Below, piece after piece: positions 15,839-24,177 of a stretch of 47,934 bases of DNA. The first letter of the stretch is position 1. Every line of letters begins with the position of its first letter. The translations under genes and the position numbers were made by a program. The stretch is from an uncultured Myxococcales bacterium (GTDB taxonomy: Bacteria; Myxococcota_A; UBA9042; DTJE01). Location: NCBI GenBank assembly GCA_937975765.1, contig CALJUR010000101.1:1-47934 (forward strand), in the 5' to 3' direction. The notes beneath the pieces were generated by a model. That model saw nothing but the letters and a program-made list of their open reading frames with translations, did no database searches and was not told the origin of the DNA.

Positions 15839-16591
15839 ATGAGCGCGGCAATCCACCCCTGTTCGTTCGTCGACTTCCCCGGCCGGGTGGCCGCGGTCGT
15901 CTTCACCCAGGGGTGCGATCTGCGCTGCCGCTACTGCCACAACCCGGATCTGTGCCGTTGCGGAGGCGCCCCGGGCGGCGACCGCCGCCGGGAACTGATG
16001 GAACTGCTGGCCCGGCGCAGGAAGCGGCTGGGCGGGGTCGTGGTCAGTGGCGGCGAGCCGACGCTGCATCCGGAACTGGCCGGCCTGTTGCGCGCGATCC
16101 GTGGCCCGGGCTTCGCGGTCAAGTTGGACACCAACGGCATGCGTCCCGACGCAGTCGAAGCCCTGGCGGCCGAAGGACTGCTGGACTTCGCGGCCGTGGA
16201 TGTGAAGATGGCCCCGGGTTCCTCGTCGCTGGCCCTGTGCGGCGCAGAGGGCCAGGGACGCCGCTCGATCGAGACGCTGCGCCGACTGGCCCGACACGGC
16301 GTTCCGTCAGAGGCCCGGACCACGGTCGTACGCGACCTTCACGATCCCGGCGCACTCCGGGCCATCGCGCAGGCCATTGTCGCGACGGGAACGGCCGCCT
16401 GGCACCTCCAGCCCGTCCGGTCCGGCCGGAACCTGGACCCGTTCGCGGCTCTCCTGCCGCCTCCCGCGGACGCCCTGGCCGATGCCGCAAGCGCGGCCCG
16501 GATGCTGGGGTTGCTCGTTTCGGTTCGCCCCTCGCTTGCCAGGTTGTCGGAAGACGCCCACCCGGGACAGCGACATCCGAAAGAGTTGTGA
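15839..16591 (+). CDS. nrdG: Anaerobic ribonucleotide reductase activating protein (radical SAM)
   Basis: This 250-residue radical-SAM activase installs the glycyl radical on NrdD. The N-terminus PCSFVDFPGRVAAVVFTQGC leads into the iron-sulfur motif C26-x3-C30-x2-C33 (CDLRCRYCHN), followed by VVVSGGEPTLHPEL (SAM-binding GGEP) and KLDTNGMRPDAVEAL. These match the NrdG / pyruvate formate-lyase-activase-like family. It starts 9 bases after the nrdD remnant stop and is clearly in the same operon. The ribosome site is weak. Its substrate in this operon is reduced to a C-terminal domain, so its present target is uncertain. Confidence 0.92.
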   Translation: MSAAIHPCSFVDFPGRVAAVVFTQGCDLRCRYCHNPDLCRCGGAPGGDRRRELMELLARRRKRLGGVVVSGGEPTLHPELAGLLRAIRGPGFAVKLDTNGMRPDAVEALAAEGLLDFAAVDVKMAPGSSSLALCGAEGQGRRSIETLRRLARHGVPSEARTTVVRDLHDPGALRAIAQAIVATGTAAWHLQPVRSGRNLDPFAALLPPPADALADAASAARMLGLLVSVRPSLARLSEDAHPGQRHPKEL

Positions 16592-17229
16592 TTCGCCGCG
16601 CGAAGAAACACAATTCCCTCGCACTCGGCATCACCGTGGATCACCCGGTGACGTGGATCCGGGTGAGGCAGGGAGTCCAAGGCGTGCACCGGCACGACCA
16701 CAGGAAGGCGCTGGGAAGGCGTTGCTGCCAGGTGCCCGGAAGGTACCTGGTCTGGTCGTTCGTCCTGCTGCATGCCGCGACGGCGCTACTCCCGCGGTTG
16801 CACCTGGCATTCGCTAGCCACTTCCACCAGTTCAATCCCTCCAGTCACGTGTTCGAGGATCTCCGGGTCGCGGGCGTGGCGCCACCGCGGGAGTTCCCGC
16901 CGGACGTTCCAGCCACCAGGATCTCCGAAGGCCCGTCGGTCCATGCCGTCTTCGTATCCTGTACGTTGTCGAACCTGGCCTTTGCGCCTTTCACGACCAG
17001 CCTCGTGCCGTTCTGCCTGGCAATGGCGGTCCCAGTTCGATCCGAATCCTCCATTGTTCCCTCGTGGCACGCAGCCGCCATCCTGTCCCTGGCCCCGAAA
17101 CAATCCCCCCCTATCCATGCCTGAACCGGAACACTTCCACCGCGATTCGGCAGCCCTCGAATCGCGGGATTCCGCTCCTCGTTGAACAGGGGGGTGCCCG
17201 CATGGAACGGGCTTCGTCATCCGACGCCC
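16592..17229. other. Gap with no confident gene
   Basis: About 640 bases between nrdG and the metallohydrolase gene. Open frames occur on both strands, for example 78 residues at 16845-17081 on minus, but GC at third positions there is about 70 percent, well below the roughly 95 percent of neighbouring genes, and no family is recognisable. It may be a decayed or foreign gene. It also contains the hairpin at 17140-17167. Confidence 0.4.
17140..17167. repeat. Perfect 10-bp hairpin
   Basis: CCGCGATTCG (17140-17149) and CGAATCGCGG (17158-17167) form a perfect stem with an 8-base loop. No T-run follows on either strand. It lies 82 bases before the next gene start and could be a terminator without U-tract or a protein-binding site. 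Confidence 0.55.
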
Positions 17230-17248
17230 CCCGCCGGAAGGAGGTCTT

Positions 17249-19894
17249 GTGAAACCCGCCTCTAGCATGATTCCGATCCTCTGCTGTTCCGCCTGGTTCG
17301 CCGCCTGCGCCTCCGGCGGCGACCGCGACGCGGGGACCGACCCGGGAAGCCCGGCGGACGTCCCCGAGGCCACGGACGTCGCCACACCCGACCCGGCGAC
17401 CGGCGACGCCGCGGGCGAGGAGATCCCGCCGGCACAGGATGTCCCGGATGACGGGGACGTCGCCGTCCCGAACGGGGCTACTGCGCGGGTCATCGCCGGC
17501 AACGCGGATCTCATCGGAGGACGCCAGGCGGCAGGGGGCGTTGGCGACATCCTCCTGGCGAACGACCGCGTGCGTTTCGTGATCCGCACCCGGGAACGCG
17601 GGTTGTTCAGCCCCTTCGGAGGCAACCTCCTGGACGCCGACCGCGTCCGGGGCGAAGGCGAGGAAGGGCACGACCGCTTCCTGGAGATGTTCCCCATGGT
17701 GGGCTTCGGCCGCACCCTCAAGCCGGATTCCATCGAGATCGCGGATGACGGCTTTTCGTCGGGCACCGCCATCGTCCGGGTCCGGGGCACGGACGGGGGC
17801 GTCCCGCTGATCGATTCCCTGTTCCCCACCGATCCCCTGGGTCTCGACGCAACGCTGGACTACATCCTGCGACCAGGCACGGACCACCTGGAGGTCGCCC
17901 TCCGGATCGCGAACCCGGGGTCTTCGCCGATCGAGGTCCAGGTGGGCCAGTTCGTCCAGTTCGGCAAGGTCATCGACGCGTTCTCCGACCGGTGCGGAGG
18001 GGACCTGGAATGCCTGTCGGGACGCCAGGACGTCGACTGGCTGGGGGCCGACGGCGGCGACGTGTCCTACGGGTTCACCACCCCGGCCAACCACCCGTTC
18101 TCGGTCCTCCTGGCCCGCGAGAACATCCTTCTCGTCGGCACCTCAACCCTCCAGGTGCCGGCCGGCGGCGGTGCGGAATCGACGGCCTACGTGCTGGTCG
18201 GGGACGGGACCGCGGACGACGTGGCTCGCCAGGCGCGGGTGCTGCGAGGCGCGACCGACCTCGTGACCGTGCCGATCCGCGTCGTGGCCGGCGACACGTT
18301 GACGGACCTCTCCGGAACCCGGATCGTGGCCAAGGCCCGCGGCGACTCGACGAACACCCGCTGGGTATCGTCCACACGTCCCGGATCGGACGGACAAGCC
18401 ACGCTGCACCTGGTTCCCGGCTCGTACGACCTGACCCTCGGCGTTCCCGGGGCCCCTTCGACAACCGTCGAGGCCGTCGAGGTGACCGCGGGCATGACGG
18501 GCGCGGTCGAACTGGTCGCCTCCCCCGCGGGAAGGCTGCGCGTGGCCGTGTCGGACGGCGCCGGCCACCCGATCGACGCGATGGTGTCCCTCCAGGCGGG
18601 GCACCAGGCGGGCTGGGAGGCCGGCGTGGCGACGACCCTCCTGGCGATCGGCGGCGAGGCGTCTGGCCCCGTCCTGCCCGGGGAATACACCCTGACGGTG
18701 TCGAAGGGATTCGAGTACGGGATCGACCGGAAGGACATCTCGATCGCCGCCGGGCAGACACTGGAAGCGACCGCCGTAGTGGCTCGCCAGATCGACACCA
18801 CCGGGTGGATCTCGATGGACACGCACGACCACTGCGAACTCAGCATCGACAGCGACGTGCCGGTCGAGAAGCGGGTCGCCAATGCCCTGGCCACGGGCGT
18901 CGAGGTGGTCTCGACGACCGACCACGACCACTTCGGCAACCTTCAGCCCACCGTCGAGGCCATGGGGGTCCAGGCCCGGGTCCGCGCCCTCTCCGGCAAC
19001 GAGATCTCCCCCCTTTGGGGCCATACCGCGGCCATCGGGTGCCAGCCTGGCTACGACTACGACACCTACTACGCCCTCCCGTTCCTCGAGTACGCGGAGG
19101 ACGGGACCGTCGCGCACGTACTGACACCTTCTGAGACCTGGACCCTGGCACGCCAGCACCACCAGTGCCAGATGGTCATCGTGGCCCACCCCTGGGAGGA
19201 TCAAGCCCTGTTCCTGCAGTACCCTATCGGGACCGACGGGGACCCGGCCGCGCTGCTGCCGGACCTGGACCTGTCGCTGGTGGACGGCATCGAGGTCGTG
19301 AATTCGCACGACGACTGGGGCGAGGTCTTCACCCAGAACCTCCCGGGATGGTTCAACCTGCTGAACCGTGGCTACGTGCTCCCCGGCCTGGGAGGCTCGG
19401 ACCAGCACGGGGTCAACGCCTCGTTCGGCCATCCGCGCAACCTGGTGATGTCCTCCACCGACGTCCCGGGCGACGTGGACGAGGCCGAGTTGTACGCGAA
19501 CCTCAAGGCGGGACGCTCGCTGATCTACGGGGGTCCGCTGATCCGGGTCCTTGTCGAGGGCCAGGGGATGGGGGCCACGGTCTCCGATGCCGACGGCCTG
19601 GTGGCCCTGCACATCGAGGTGCAGGCGCCGGCCTGGATGGACGTCGACTACGTCCGCGTCTACGTGAACGGGACCCTCGTCCTGGAACCCCAGCCGGTGC
19701 GGGACGCGATCATCGATCGCCTGGCCCTGTCGCAGGAACTGGCGCTGACCGCCGACAGCATCCTGGTGGTCGCGGCCGGCAGCGATTCCACGACCCTGGG
19801 CGCGCCCGGGGACCGGAATCCCCCCCTCTCCATCACCAACCCGATCCGCGTGGACGTCGGGGGCGACGGGTTCCATCCGATCCTGGCGCGATGA
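17249..19894 (+). CDS. CehA/McbA family metallohydrolase lipoprotein
   Basis: This 881-residue lipoprotein has a short signal (CCSAWFAAC) and an acidic linker. A large N-terminal region is predicted to be beta-rich (to about residue 500). The C-terminal metallohydrolase of the PHP-like CehA/McbA family begins near residue 510. Metal-binding motifs visible are MDTHDHCELSIDS and STTDHDHFG, then IVAHPWE and GLGGSDQHG, typical of the family. Family members hydrolyse carbamates and related esters, but most are uncharacterised. The GTG start at 17249 follows GGAAGGAGG (17236-17244). The substrate is unknown; placement at the cell surface is inferred from the lipobox. Confidence 0.85.
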   Translation: MKPASSMIPILCCSAWFAACASGGDRDAGTDPGSPADVPEATDVATPDPATGDAAGEEIPPAQDVPDDGDVAVPNGATARVIAGNADLIGGRQAAGGVGDILLANDRVRFVIRTRERGLFSPFGGNLLDADRVRGEGEEGHDRFLEMFPMVGFGRTLKPDSIEIADDGFSSGTAIVRVRGTDGGVPLIDSLFPTDPLGLDATLDYILRPGTDHLEVALRIANPGSSPIEVQVGQFVQFGKVIDAFSDRCGGDLECLSGRQDVDWLGADGGDVSYGFTTPANHPFSVLLARENILLVGTSTLQVPAGGGAESTAYVLVGDGTADDVARQARVLRGATDLVTVPIRVVAGDTLTDLSGTRIVAKARGDSTNTRWVSSTRPGSDGQATLHLVPGSYDLTLGVPGAPSTTVEAVEVTAGMTGAVELVASPAGRLRVAVSDGAGHPIDAMVSLQAGHQAGWEAGVATTLLAIGGEASGPVLPGEYTLTVSKGFEYGIDRKDISIAAGQTLEATAVVARQIDTTGWISMDTHDHCELSIDSDVPVEKRVANALATGVEVVSTTDHDHFGNLQPTVEAMGVQARVRALSGNEISPLWGHTAAIGCQPGYDYDTYYALPFLEYAEDGTVAHVLTPSETWTLARQHHQCQMVIVAHPWEDQALFLQYPIGTDGDPAALLPDLDLSLVDGIEVVNSHDDWGEVFTQNLPGWFNLLNRGYVLPGLGGSDQHGVNASFGHPRNLVMSSTDVPGDVDEAELYANLKAGRSLIYGGPLIRVLVEGQGMGATVSDADGLVALHIEVQAPAWMDVDYVRVYVNGTLVLEPQPVRDAIIDRLALSQELALTADSILVVAAGSDSTTLGAPGDRNPPLSITNPIRVDVGGDGFHPILAR

Positions 19895-19987
19895 GATCCT
19901 TCAGGGACGAGATCCCCCCGGGGCAGGACGCGCTGGCCGACGACGCCGGGCCGCATCGCCGCGGGGTGGGCGGCGGTTCCGCTCGGC

Positions 19988-20156
19988 CTACTTCTTCTTC
20001 GCCAGCAGGTCCGCCAGGTTCGCGAACGGCCGGTGGGTCAGCGGGGGGGACGTGTCGACCGGGCGGGTGTCCACGTGGTCCCGCCCCAGCGCCTGTTCCA
20101 TCCGGGCGTGCTCGACCTCGCGCTGGTGCTCGTTGTCGTGGCAGTAGATGCACAGG
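19988..20156 (-). pseudogene. yajD: 3' fragment of host yajD-type HNH nuclease gene
   Basis: The minus-strand frame ending at the TAG at 19988 encodes CIYCHDNEHQREVEHARMEQ and the C-terminus PFANLADLLAKKK, the second half of a YajD HNH nuclease. Upstream of the core TGCACAGG the frame runs into element sequence (MMLGHRCHLRDYL), which is not part of the family. Its missing 5' half is at 25366-25594 on the same strand. Joined at the core, the two give GSNWELLCIYCHDNEH in frame, as in E. coli YajD. Confidence 0.93.
20149..20156. repeat. Left attachment core (attL)
   Basis: TGCACAGG, identical to 25366-25373. Host yajD 3' half lies to its left; element sequence TAGTCCCGCAAATGG to its right. Confidence 0.88.
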
Positions 20157-20187
20157 TAGTCCCGCAAATGGCAACGATGACCCAGCA

Positions 20188-20586
20188 TCACTTCTTGACC
20201 TTGTCCTTCAAGAGGTCCGCAAGGTTAGCGAACGGGCTGTGCCGCAGGGGCGGAGTCGTGTCGACCGGCCGGGTGTCCACGTGGTCCTTGCCGAGGGCAC
20301 GTTCCATCCGGCCGTGCTCGACCTCCCGTTGGTGCTCATTATCGTGACAAAACCCGCAAAGCACCTCCCAATTTGAGCCGTCCGGCGGGTTGTTGTCGTG
20401 GTTCCCGTCCTTGTGGTGGACGGTGAGTTCCCGGAGCCTCTTCCCCTCGAACTCGCGTCCACAGCGTCCGCAGACGTGCGGGAAGAGCTTGAGAGCCCGT
20501 TCACGGTAGCCGCGCTCCCGTTCCTCACGGGTACGCCGGGCTTCGGCCAGCAGGCGGCTTGCTGCGTCGTCATCCTTCACGGGCAT
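20188..20586 (-). CDS. yajD: Element-borne full-length YajD-type HNH nuclease
   Basis: This is a complete 132-residue HNH endonuclease of the YajD family: basic helical N-terminus (EERERGYRERALKLFPHVCG), zinc/knuckle cysteines CGRCG, HNH motif VHHKDGNHDNNP, SNWEVLCGFCHDNEH and the C-terminus PFANLADLLKDKVKK. It is very similar to the split host protein but not identical (for example GFC for IYC, RMERALGK for RMEQALGR). It lies 31 bases inside the left end in the same orientation as the host gene and has its own promoter at 20615-20643. Most likely it replaces the gene the element interrupts. The ATG at 20586 follows GGAGA. Confidence 0.92.
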   Translation of the reverse strand: MPVKDDDAASRLLAEARRTREERERGYRERALKLFPHVCGRCGREFEGKRLRELTVHHKDGNHDNNPPDGSNWEVLCGFCHDNEHQREVEHGRMERALGKDHVDTRPVDTTPPLRHSPFANLADLLKDKVKK

Positions 20587-20614
20587 CGAAGTCTCCGTCC
20601 CCAAGGCCCTCTGA

Positions 20615-20643
20615 AGGATAGCCGACGGGCGGCGGGGCCTCAA
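20615..20643 (-). promoter_or_regulatory. Promoter of element yajD copy
   Basis: On the minus strand TTGAGG (20638-20643), 17-base spacer, TATCCT (20615-20620), 28 bases before the ATG. TATCCT is the recurrent -10 hexamer of this window. Confidence 0.65.
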
Positions 20644-21044
20644 TGTTCGCGGTCAGGTGGAGGCCGAACGTCCTCCGGTCCGGACATCGTCGGCGCCCCT
20701 GTAGGAATCCCGCCATCCCGACTCCGAGCGGGATCTCCGTGGTGTCGGGCAACTGGTGGGACGGGCAACGGGGGCCGCAGGTCCGTGTCCCCTGCTGAGC
20801 AGTTGTGTCCATAGCACCACTGTCTAGCACGGCCCCCCGGATCCAAAGTCGGGCTCCATTTTCCGCGGTCGTCCAGTACCCGCCAATTTGGGGCCTTCCT
20901 CTTCCCCTGGTTTTTCAATCGTCCGGCTTCTCGGCCTTGGGTGGATCGTCCAACTCCCCCGCGTTCTCGGGCTTAGTTGCCCGGGTCCTGGAGTAGTCCA
21001 GGCAGGCCCCGAGAACCAGTAGTTCTGGGGCGGTGGAGGAGATC
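20644..21044. other. Gap with no confident gene
   Basis: About 400 bases between divergent yajD and the tyrosine recombinase. A TTG-started frame at 20640-20918 on minus (92 residues, starting MKNQGKRKAPNWRVLDDRGK) is possible but has no clear ribosome site. No other feature seen apart from the GGAGGAG ribosome site of the recombinase at 21034-21040. Confidence 0.35.
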
Positions 21045-22004
21045 ATGACGACCCGAGTCCTTGCGGTCCCTGTCCGGATGGAGATGGTGCCGACCGACCT
21101 GATCGAGCGTGCCAAGGAGTACGCCCGGCAATCCAAGTCGGCCGCCACCCTGAAGGTGTACGACACCGAGTGGCGGATCTTCACCGCGTGGTGCTCCATG
21201 CACGGGGTCTCGCCGCTGCCTGCCTCCCCGGAGGTCGTGGCCGCCTACGTGGTGGATCGCGCTGACCATGTCCGGCCGGTCACGATCAAGCGCGGACTGG
21301 CCGCCATCTCGACCGCCCACAAGGTCGCCGGGTTCGACTCCCCTACGGCGAGTCAGGCCGTGCGGCTGACGATGCAGGGCCTGCGGAGGGTCAAGGGCAC
21401 CTCGTCCTCCCCCCGTCGGGCGCTCCGCGTGGTCGATGTGCGGAAGATGATCTCCACGGTTCCGGACTCGGTGGTCGGCATCAGGGACCGGGCGATCATC
21501 CTGCTGGGCTTCACCGGCGGGATGCGCCGGTCTGAGGTCGTCGGCCTCGACGTCAGTGACGTGACGTTCGAGCCGGAAGGGATCATCCTGACGATCCGGA
21601 AGTCGAAGCGCGATCAAGAACGCCGGGGCCGCCGCGTTGCAGTCCCCTGTGGACGGTATGAGGCAACCTGTCCCGTCCAGGCGCTTCGTGCGTGGCTGGA
21701 CGTCCGCGGCAACTCCGCCGGGCCGCTCTTCGTTCGCCTGGACGCGGGCGCTCCCCGGGAACGCCTCGACGGCAGGGCCGTTGCTGAACTTGTGAAGCGT
21801 GCCGTCCGTCGTGCCGGGCTCGACCCGGTCTTCTTCTCGGGCCACTCGCTCCGGAGGGGGTTCGCGACGGAGTGCGCCAGGGCCGGGGCGGCCGAGACGT
21901 CGATCATGAAGACCACGGGTCACGCGTCGTTGGTCACGATGCGGGGGTACATCGAGGACGGGAGGCTGTTCGAGAACCTCGCGGCGTCAGTACTCGACCT
22001 GTAG
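21045..22004 (+). CDS. Tyrosine recombinase / integrase
   Basis: This 319-residue XerC/D-like tyrosine recombinase has an N-terminal SAM-like DNA-binding domain (about 15-105, with SAATLKVYDTEWRIFTAWC) and a catalytic domain. Catalytic residues are visible: R161 or R162 in FTGGMRRSE, H267 and R270 in SGHSLRRGF, H293 in TGHAS, and Tyr302 in MRGYIED. The set is complete, so the protein should be active in cutting and joining DNA. The ATG at 21045 is preceded by GGAGGAG (21034-21040); a GTG at 21033 would overlap that site and is rejected. It lies in the middle of the element, far from either end, so it may be a second, older integrase or serve another site (see the repeat cluster just downstream). 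Confidence 0.93.
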   Translation: MTTRVLAVPVRMEMVPTDLIERAKEYARQSKSAATLKVYDTEWRIFTAWCSMHGVSPLPASPEVVAAYVVDRADHVRPVTIKRGLAAISTAHKVAGFDSPTASQAVRLTMQGLRRVKGTSSSPRRALRVVDVRKMISTVPDSVVGIRDRAIILLGFTGGMRRSEVVGLDVSDVTFEPEGIILTIRKSKRDQERRGRRVAVPCGRYEATCPVQALRAWLDVRGNSAGPLFVRLDAGAPRERLDGRAVAELVKRAVRRAGLDPVFFSGHSLRRGFATECARAGAAETSIMKTTGHASLVTMRGYIEDGRLFENLAASVLDL

Positions 22005-22073
22005 GGAGCCCGCCGCTTCGGAGTTCCGCGAATCCCCACCCAGGGTGACTAACGCGCTCCATGCCCGACGTGC

Positions 22074-22197
22074 AACTTCACCGCCATCGTGTCGAACTTC
22101 AGCCGCACCGGAACTTCCAGCACCAGAAGTTTGCCCTGGAAGTTTCGGGGGGCGGAATGTTCGAGGCCCGGACCTGAACTCTGGGGGTTTCGAAGTT
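22074..22197. repeat. Cluster of AACTTC/GAAGTT hexamers downstream of recombinase
   Basis: Three AACTTC copies (22074, 22095, 22112) are followed by three inverted GAAGTT copies (22126, 22139, 22192). The central pair expands to a perfect 9-bp inverted repeat, AACTTCCAG (22112-22120) and CTGGAAGTT (22136-22144). Position just after the tyrosine recombinase suggests recombinase-binding arms or an operator. I see no gene in 22005-22396. Confidence 0.5.
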
Positions 22198-22396
22198 CCG
22201 ATCACGGCTTCGGGCTTCGTTTTGCGCAGCGGTCTATGGTCCGGGCATGGACGATGGCCGGGGTCTCGGGCGGTGTTTCCTGAAGGCTCCGAGGATGCCC
22301 CGGCCGTCGGCCACGAGCCATCGGGCAGAAACCGTGGGTTCACGTTCGGTCACGGTAGCCCTTCAATCGGGAAGCCTCGGTGTAGGAGGTGTTCCG

Positions 22397-22795
22397 ATGG
22401 TCTGGAATCACGACTGGCTTGTCCCCTCGACGGAGGAGCTTGAAGGGCCTGACCGCAAAATCTCCCAGGCGGCCGAGTTCTTCCGGTCGTTGGGTTCCCC
22501 CGGGATGTGCCTGTGGGCGGTCCAGACGCTGGCCGACGAGCTTGATGTCCCCGTGGTCGCCACGCGGTTCCCGCCGATGGCCAGGGCCGACGACCTCGGG
22601 CAGGCGTGGCTGACGGCCATCGCCTGGGCCGGACGCGTTCCCGGCCGCCGCGCCGAACTGGTGCGGCTTGCGGTCGCCCAGATCGCAGAGCTTCAGGAGA
22701 TCACGGTCGAGGTCCGCTTCGGAGGAGCCACTACTTCACCGACGCCAGGGTCAGGTCCCTGCTGGGCGATGCCGGACGCCACTGGTGCCACTTGA
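22397..22795 (+). CDS. Hypothetical protein, probably frameshifted
   Basis: This 132-residue frame starts at an ATG with an excellent AGGAGGT site (22384-22390). The N-terminal part is acidic and helical (STEELEGPDRKISQAAEFF, VQTLADELDVPVVATRFPP, RRAELVRLAVAQIAELQEI). No family is recognised. After about residue 108 the composition changes to a low-complexity tail (ATTSPTPGSGPCWAMPDATG), while a more protein-like frame continues at 22726-22956 one base back, so the true product is probably about 185 residues long. The gene follows the tyrosine recombinase but with a 390-base gap. Confidence 0.55.
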   Translation: MVWNHDWLVPSTEELEGPDRKISQAAEFFRSLGSPGMCLWAVQTLADELDVPVVATRFPPMARADDLGQAWLTAIAWAGRVPGRRAELVRLAVAQIAELQEITVEVRFGGATTSPTPGSGPCWAMPDATGAT

Positions 22796-22956
22796 GGGTT
22801 CGGGTCGAATCCCGCTCTGGCTTCAAGCAGGCCGTCTGCATCAAGGACGAGGTCGAGGGTCGAACTGGAAGGATCTTGTTGCCGGAGCCCGCGTTCTCTG
22901 ATGGAAACGATGGTGCCGACCTTGACGCCATTTTTGACCGGATGACCAGCGAGTAG
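22726..22956 (+). pseudogene. Likely frameshifted 3' part of the 22397 gene
   Basis: This frame encodes SHYFTDARVRSLLGDAGRHW, CHLRVRVESRSGFKQAVCIK and LPEPAFSDGNDGADLDAIFD up to the TAG at 22954-22956. It has no ATG, GTG or good ribosome site of its own at the right place, and its composition is more protein-like than the overlapping tail of the 22397 frame. A single-base indel near 22720 would join the two. No slippery heptamer is visible, so a programmed shift is unlikely. Confidence 0.45.
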
Positions 22957-23422
22957 ATGACTTGGGACTCGATCAGGGCGAGGCCCAGGATCATCGGGAC
23001 GAACATGTTGCCCGATGCGCCTGGGTTCCGGGGGTTGACGTCCATGGTCGTGAAGGTGGCCCGGCCCTGCGCCAGCACGCCGCCGAACGCCGCCATGGCG
23101 GTGTGGGCTCTGGTTCGTCCGTCGCCTTGTTTGCCGCCTCCGCCACGTGGATGTACACGGTCGACGGGATGCAGAAGACGAGGGTCTGTACGAGGCACAC
23201 CAGGACCCCCAGCAGGAACGGGGTGATCCAGCCGACCAAGCCGACCGCGGAGAACCCGGCGCCCGTCGCGTGGTCGCCGGACATGTTCCCGAACAGAGGG
23301 ATGCCCAGCGAGACCGGGCGGGCCATGTGGATGATCATCTCGATGACGAGCTTCGGCTGCATCCGCGGCAGCGCGTACCACTTTGGGATGGGGCCGAAGA
23401 AGTGCTTGAAGTAGCCGATCCC
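22932..23422 (-). pseudogene. Degraded atpB-atpE fragment (ATP synthase subunits a and c)
   Basis: The minus strand encodes the second half of F0 subunit a (GIGYFKHFFGPIPKW, then MARPVSLGIPLFGNM, then LVFCIPSTVYIHVAEA). After a frame change it encodes most of subunit c (MAAFGGVLAQGRATF, RNPGASGN, PMILGLALIESQVIYSLVI). The N-terminal half of a and the start of c are missing. The arginine of the LRLFGNM motif, essential for proton transport, is proline here (CCT where CGT is expected). The end of c overlaps the plus-strand frame ending at 22956. It is a non-functional remnant carried inside the element; the source is unknown. Confidence 0.82.
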
Positions 23423-23567
23423 ATTCGAAAGCTCAGGCCAGGGACGTCGAAGAAGCCCCAGGGAGGGCGACCGCCAACCTGCTCTGGCGCCTTGTGGGGG
23501 CGCGTGGATTAGCGGACTACAAGCGCTGTCTTCCTCAAGGGAAACCATCGGGGTTTGAGGGAGGCCA

Positions 23568-23798
23568 TCAGTGCAACGCGAGCCACGCAGCTACAGCCGC
23601 GCCTAGCGAGACGAGCAGCCCGAGAGCCGCAATCCATGTGGTGAGCCGACTCCGTTCCTCTTCGGATCCCTGCCTCCGACCCTCGGCCATCCAGACCAAC
23701 TGTTCGACGGCTCGGAGCCTGACGTCCAGTGGGTTTTCCTTTGGAACTGCCGAGGCTTCAATGGGTTTCTGCTGGAGAGGACGACGTTTGTCCCTCAT
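23568..23798 (-). CDS. Small single-helix membrane protein
   Basis: This 76-residue protein has a basic, Glu-rich N-terminal region (PLDVRLRAVEQLVWMAEGRR, then QGSEEERSRL) and one C-terminal membrane helix, TWIAALGLLVSLGAAVAAWL. The topology would put the charged domain in the cytoplasm. I chose the ATG at 23798; a longer frame begins upstream at 23852. The ribosome site is weak. No family is recognised; such tail-anchored small proteins are common in mobile elements. The gap 23423-23567 holds nothing I can support. Confidence 0.45.
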   Translation of the reverse strand: MRDKRRPLQQKPIEASAVPKENPLDVRLRAVEQLVWMAEGRRQGSEEERSRLTTWIAALGLLVSLGAAVAAWLALH

Positions 23799-23873
23799 GG
23801 CGCACCTATCCCGCACGAGCCATGCCCGCCTCTGCACTGGACCTAGAAGCAACTTGGATAACCCCCGCCGGGA

Positions 23874-23896
23874 CTCGATGATCTGACCTCATCGAG
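23874..23896. repeat. Perfect inverted repeat, 8-bp arms
   Basis: CTCGATGA (23874-23881) and TCATCGAG (23889-23896) with a 7-base loop. It lies 76 bases upstream of the small membrane protein gene on minus and could be an operator. No confident gene is present in 23799-24271; this and two further inverted repeats are its only visible structure. Confidence 0.5.
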
Positions 23897-24141
23897 CCTA
23901 CGGTGGGCTGCGCGGGAAGGCCGAACAGGCCAGCTTCCAGCAGGCTGGTCTGCGGCCCTCCCTCTAGTCGGGCTTTTGAACGCGCCTCGGTGATGCCATC
24001 GCCGTCTCCACCAAGTTGGCGTGTGTACCTAACAGCGCCTCCGCGGGGTGTCAACCAAAGGCCCTGCGAGATCGACACCCTTGCCCAGACCAGTCCCTGG
24101 GCGTGCTTTGGAGGTTTGGACAGGACCGCTAGACGGCTTCC

Positions 24142-24160
24142 CCGGTCATCACGTGACCGG
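24142..24160. repeat. Inverted repeat CCGGTCA/TGACCGG
   Basis: Perfect 7-bp arms around TCACG; contains the palindrome TCACGTGA. It lies downstream of the serine recombinase gene (minus), 18 bases from the hairpin at 24178-24207. Confidence 0.5.
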
Positions 24161-24177
24161 CCCCGCCGTTCGCCCTT

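Noticed and set aside
21045..22200. Integron integrase with attI site
   Set aside because: No attC sites or gene-cassette array follow, and no integron-specific insert is evident in the recombinase.
22795..22820. T-arm-like GGGTTCGGGTCGAATCCCGC in the element
   Set aside because: No cloverleaf can be drawn; it lies in a coding frame. The element attachment site is in yajD, not a tRNA.
22397..22956. Programmed ribosomal frameshift
   Set aside because: No slippery heptamer or obvious downstream structure at the overlap; decay or a sequencing error is simpler.
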